This document shows positions 61,982 to 64,000 of a stretch of 64,000 bases of DNA, piece by piece. The position numbers were made by a program, and so were the translations under genes. The notes under the pieces were generated by a model. That model searched no databases. It was not told where the DNA came from and was given only the letters and a program-made list of their open reading frames with translations. The DNA is from an uncultured Methanobacterium sp. (lineage in GTDB: Archaea > Methanobacteriota > Methanobacteria > Methanobacteriales > Methanobacteriaceae), in assembly GCF_963665055.1 (NCBI RefSeq), contig NZ_OY762015.1, positions 992,001 to 1,056,000 on the forward strand. The letters run 5' to 3'. Each line of letters starts with the position of its first letter. Within the stretch, counting starts at the first letter, position 1.

Positions 61982-63409
61982 TTGAATTCAATTATGGAAA
62001 AACTGATGAATTTAGGATATAAAGGATACATCCTAATTATAGTGCCATATTTAATTTTAATTTTCACTAGAGATTATTATATAAATTTATGCATATTTAT
62101 TGTTATTTATTTGATATTTTTGTTAATTACAATTGGCCAAATAAAAAAAGATGAAATAATTGGTAAATATGTGGAAAAATTCAGAACTTCCCGTTTAATA
62201 TTATTAAATATCATAATATTATTTTTTTCAGGAATTTTTTTCTTAGATATAATCTCTGTTATTTTTATTCCAACTTCACAATCATTGGATTTAATAAGTA
62301 GTTTATTAAGTGTTATTTTTCTATCTGGGATGATTTTAATTTCTATTTTAAATTTAAATACTTTAATATCAAATAAAAGGATGCATAAAAGATATGCAAA
62401 TATTATTTTTAACTTTGGGATTGGTATTGTAATATTATTTGGAATAACTACTCTAGGCGTGGATTTCACAATTGAAGGGGGTGTACCTTACGTAGAATCT
62501 GCAGTAATCACAAGTTTCATAACTGGTTTCGTATTGCTTATTCCAAGTATAGTAATTTTAAGAACTATTAACGAATATAATAATATTAAAGGATGGCCTA
62601 AAACTCCTATTGACGCTTTTTCAGAGAGATTTAAAGATATATTTTATAATACAAAATATATTGGTGAAGGTGGATTCGCATGGGTATATCGCGTCACCAA
62701 TATAGATGATAAAAAAGAATATGCAATAAAAATACCCAAAATACACAAGGAAAAAACAGGAAAAACTTTTGTTAAAGAAGTAGCCAACTGGACTATTCTT
62801 AACCACCCCAACATTGTGAAATTACATGATGTGAACATTATTGAGACACCTTATATTGAAATGGAATATTGTGAAGATCAATTAGAAGAAAAAAAAAGAG
62901 AATTATCTGAAGCTATAAACATTATATGCGGTGTAGCTGCAGGTCTCCAATATGCCCATAGTAAAAATATAATTCATGGTGATATCAAGCCTTCTAACAT
63001 TTTAATGAAAAATAATCAAGCAAAAATCAGCGACTGGGGACTAAGTAAATTGAAAACCGACAAATCAGTCACACTATCCGGATTTACCCCCCAATATGCA
63101 GCCCCAGAACAAATCTCAAGCGAATATGGTAAAGGCGATGAAAGAACCGACATCTACCAATTAGGAGGCGTCGCTTACATGCTACTCACAGGCCAACCAC
63201 CACTAGCAGACTACACTCCAAACATTTATGAAGCCATTTTAAACCAAAAACCTGACCCTATAACCAAATACAACCCACAAGCCAAAAATATAGAACCAAT
63301 CATAATGAAATGCCTAGAAAAACAAAAAAAAGACAGATACCAAAACATGAACGAACTAATTACAGATTTAAATTCCTATAAAAAAAATTTAATTCAATAT
63401 AAAAAATGA
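61982..63409 (+). CDS. Six-TM Hanks-type Ser/Thr kinase, copy B
   Basis: About 475 residues (478 from GTG 61973), a tandem paralogue of copy A. It has the same six-helix membrane region (NLGYKGYILIIVPYL, and so on) and the same kinase motifs (GEGGFAWVY, AIKIPK, HGDIKPSN, DWG, AAPEQ). AGGTGA lies five bases before TTG 61982. The C-lobe DNA at 62975-63352 is identical to copy A, while the membrane regions have diverged. The two may phosphorylate each other or bind different signals through their membrane parts. Confidence 0.9.
   Translation: MNSIMEKLMNLGYKGYILIIVPYLILIFTRDYYINLCIFIVIYLIFLLITIGQIKKDEIIGKYVEKFRTSRLILLNIIILFFSGIFFLDIISVIFIPTSQSLDLISSLLSVIFLSGMILISILNLNTLISNKRMHKRYANIIFNFGIGIVILFGITTLGVDFTIEGGVPYVESAVITSFITGFVLLIPSIVILRTINEYNNIKGWPKTPIDAFSERFKDIFYNTKYIGEGGFAWVYRVTNIDDKKEYAIKIPKIHKEKTGKTFVKEVANWTILNHPNIVKLHDVNIIETPYIEMEYCEDQLEEKKRELSEAINIICGVAAGLQYAHSKNIIHGDIKPSNILMKNNQAKISDWGLSKLKTDKSVTLSGFTPQYAAPEQISSEYGKGDERTDIYQLGGVAYMLLTGQPPLADYTPNIYEAILNQKPDPITKYNPQAKNIEPIIMKCLEKQKKDRYQNMNELITDLNSYKKNLIQYKK
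62975..63352 (+). repeat. 378-bp tract identical to 61494-61871 (kinase C-lobes)
   Basis: The two tracts match base for base from the HGD codon through helix I, bounded by sequence that differs (first mismatch after 61871/63352). A second 90-base identical tract lies at 61173-61262 and 62654-62743 in the N-lobe. This is most easily explained by gene conversion between the copies. Confidence 0.95.
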
Positions 63410-63410
63410 G

Positions 63411-63680
63411 TTATGATATATTTTTTTGATTTTTTTCTATGAAATCCAAGTACCTTTCCCTAAAATCTTTTTCTTGCGATAATTTATCAATAAAAACCTG
63501 TTGTTTATCATAATCCTCTTGACGTTTTTCCAAAGCTTCTATCCTTTCATCCTTCCTTTTTGAATCCGCCCCCATAGTCTTAAGCTCATCACTGTCAACA
63601 TCCCTTACTTTAGCATTATCAATGGAAAGAAGAGAAAGAGTTCTTAAATATAATTTCTTCAAATCATCTGGATTAGCCAT
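63411..63680 (-). CDS. C-terminal tail of a tyrosine recombinase, out of frame (or small coiled-coil protein)
   Basis: 89 codons starting ATGG in overlap (TGATGG) with the stop of the recombinase frame to its right. The sequence MANPDDLKKLYLRTLSLLSI and the later coiled coil (SKRKDERIEALEKRQEDYDK) are what normally follows the catalytic tyrosine in archaeal integrases of this type. So I take it as the severed C-terminus rather than a gene. A coupled small protein is the alternative. Confidence 0.6.
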   Translation of the reverse strand: MANPDDLKKLYLRTLSLLSIDNAKVRDVDSDELKTMGADSKRKDERIEALEKRQEDYDKQQVFIDKLSQEKDFRERYLDFIEKNQKNIS

Positions 63681-64000
63681 CAGTAAGTACGGTCCTGTTC
63701 ACTTATTTTATGACGTGCCATATAATCTGCAATTATTTTTTCACCGGTTTTATTGATAATTTTACTGATAAAATATTTTCTCATGGCATGGCTTCTCCAA
63801 AAAGCATAACTACCATTTTCTTTAGTAAAACCAACTTCTTGACCTGTTCTTCTAAAATTAGTTACAATACTATCACAGCTAAGTTCTCCACCATGTTTAT
63901 TAACAAAAATTTTATCATAGATACTATGTACCTTAATATTTTCATTTCTCCCGTAACACCTCTCTTTTAAATAATTAATTAATTCACGAGTTAATTCAGG
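63680..64000 (-). CDS. Tyrosine recombinase (integrase), 5' part beyond window
   Basis: 106 residues from the window edge to TGA 63680-63682. The signature is visible: FWRSHAMRKYF (His-x2-Arg), DYMARHKISEQ (the His box) and the ending DRTY with the catalytic tyrosine as the last residue. In related enzymes the protein continues about 80-90 residues beyond TYY, exactly as the next frame does. So a one-base net change near 63680 probably split the gene, although a protein ending on the tyrosine may keep some activity. Confidence 0.72.
   Translation of the reverse strand, partial: PELTRELINYLKERCYGRNENIKVHSIYDKIFVNKHGGELSCDSIVTNFRRTGQEVGFTKENGSYAFWRSHAMRKYFISKIINKTGEKIIADYMARHKISEQDRTY

Noticed and set aside
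58887..63409. A type VI secretion locus, suggested by the PP2C/FHA/kinase set
   Set aside because: No Tss structural genes (ClpV, VipA/B, Hcp, VgrG) are in the window, and archaeal cells lack an outer membrane, so only the signalling part is claimed.

Overview
The window comes from a methanogenic archaeon of the order Methanobacteriales, most likely Methanobacterium or a close relative. The evidence is a set of archaeal and methanogen markers: NAC, archaeosine tRNA-ribosyltransferase, glycerol-1-phosphate dehydrogenase (archaeal lipids), MfnB (methanofuran), CofC (F420), an AtwA-type activator of methyl-CoM reductase, and a pseudomurein-binding repeat. DNA is AT-rich, Shine-Dalgarno sites of the GGAGGTGAT type are common, and TTG/GTG starts are frequent. 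I found no rRNA, tRNA or CRISPR array.

Layout. 1-4570: minus-strand housekeeping genes (metallophosphoesterase cut by the window edge, nac, tgtA, MnmC-like methyltransferase). 5121-18284: a surface-glycan locus with an FMN reductase, a GT2/DUF2304 pair, a B12-type radical SAM protein, four GT4 and two further GT2 glycosyltransferases, a methyltransferase and a Wzx-like flippase. It is AT-rich and looks laterally mobile. 18427-31598: CCG/LUD iron-sulfur pair, mfnB, guaB with a possible operator and mini-ORF in its leader, mobA, a pseudomurein-binding protein, cbiT/ubiX, an HD hydrolase, moaE/nadM, atwA. 32053-37719: redox and stress genes (flavin reductase, Usp, UV-type DNA glycosylase, three small rubredoxins, ferritin, peroxiredoxin, superoxide dismutase), an unusually complete oxygen-defence set for a strict anaerobe. 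38208-55357: metabolic genes (aryl-CoA ligase with ACT partner, thiD/cofC, proS, egsA, rpiA), a Znu-type metal ABC transporter next to a NikR-like regulator, and a DUF255 protein.

56470-64000 is an accessory island. A decayed XerC/D-type integrase, a dif/att-like inverted repeat beside it, small plasmid- or virus-like genes with a twin-palindrome promoter, and a broken HTH gene lie on the left. A second tyrosine recombinase, apparently frameshifted at its catalytic tyrosine, lies at the right edge. Between them sits an intact signalling cassette: PP2C phosphatase, membrane-anchored FHA protein, and two tandem six-TM Hanks-type Ser/Thr kinases whose C-lobes are identical over 378 bp. The parts match the PppA/Fha/PpkA phospho-threonine module of bacterial type VI secretion, but no secretion genes are present. 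This is the best candidate here for an undescribed system, perhaps signalling or defence.

A second theme is repeat slippage. Short tandem repeats of unrelated sequence lie just 3' of many genes, and in-frame expansions occur inside at least three proteins.
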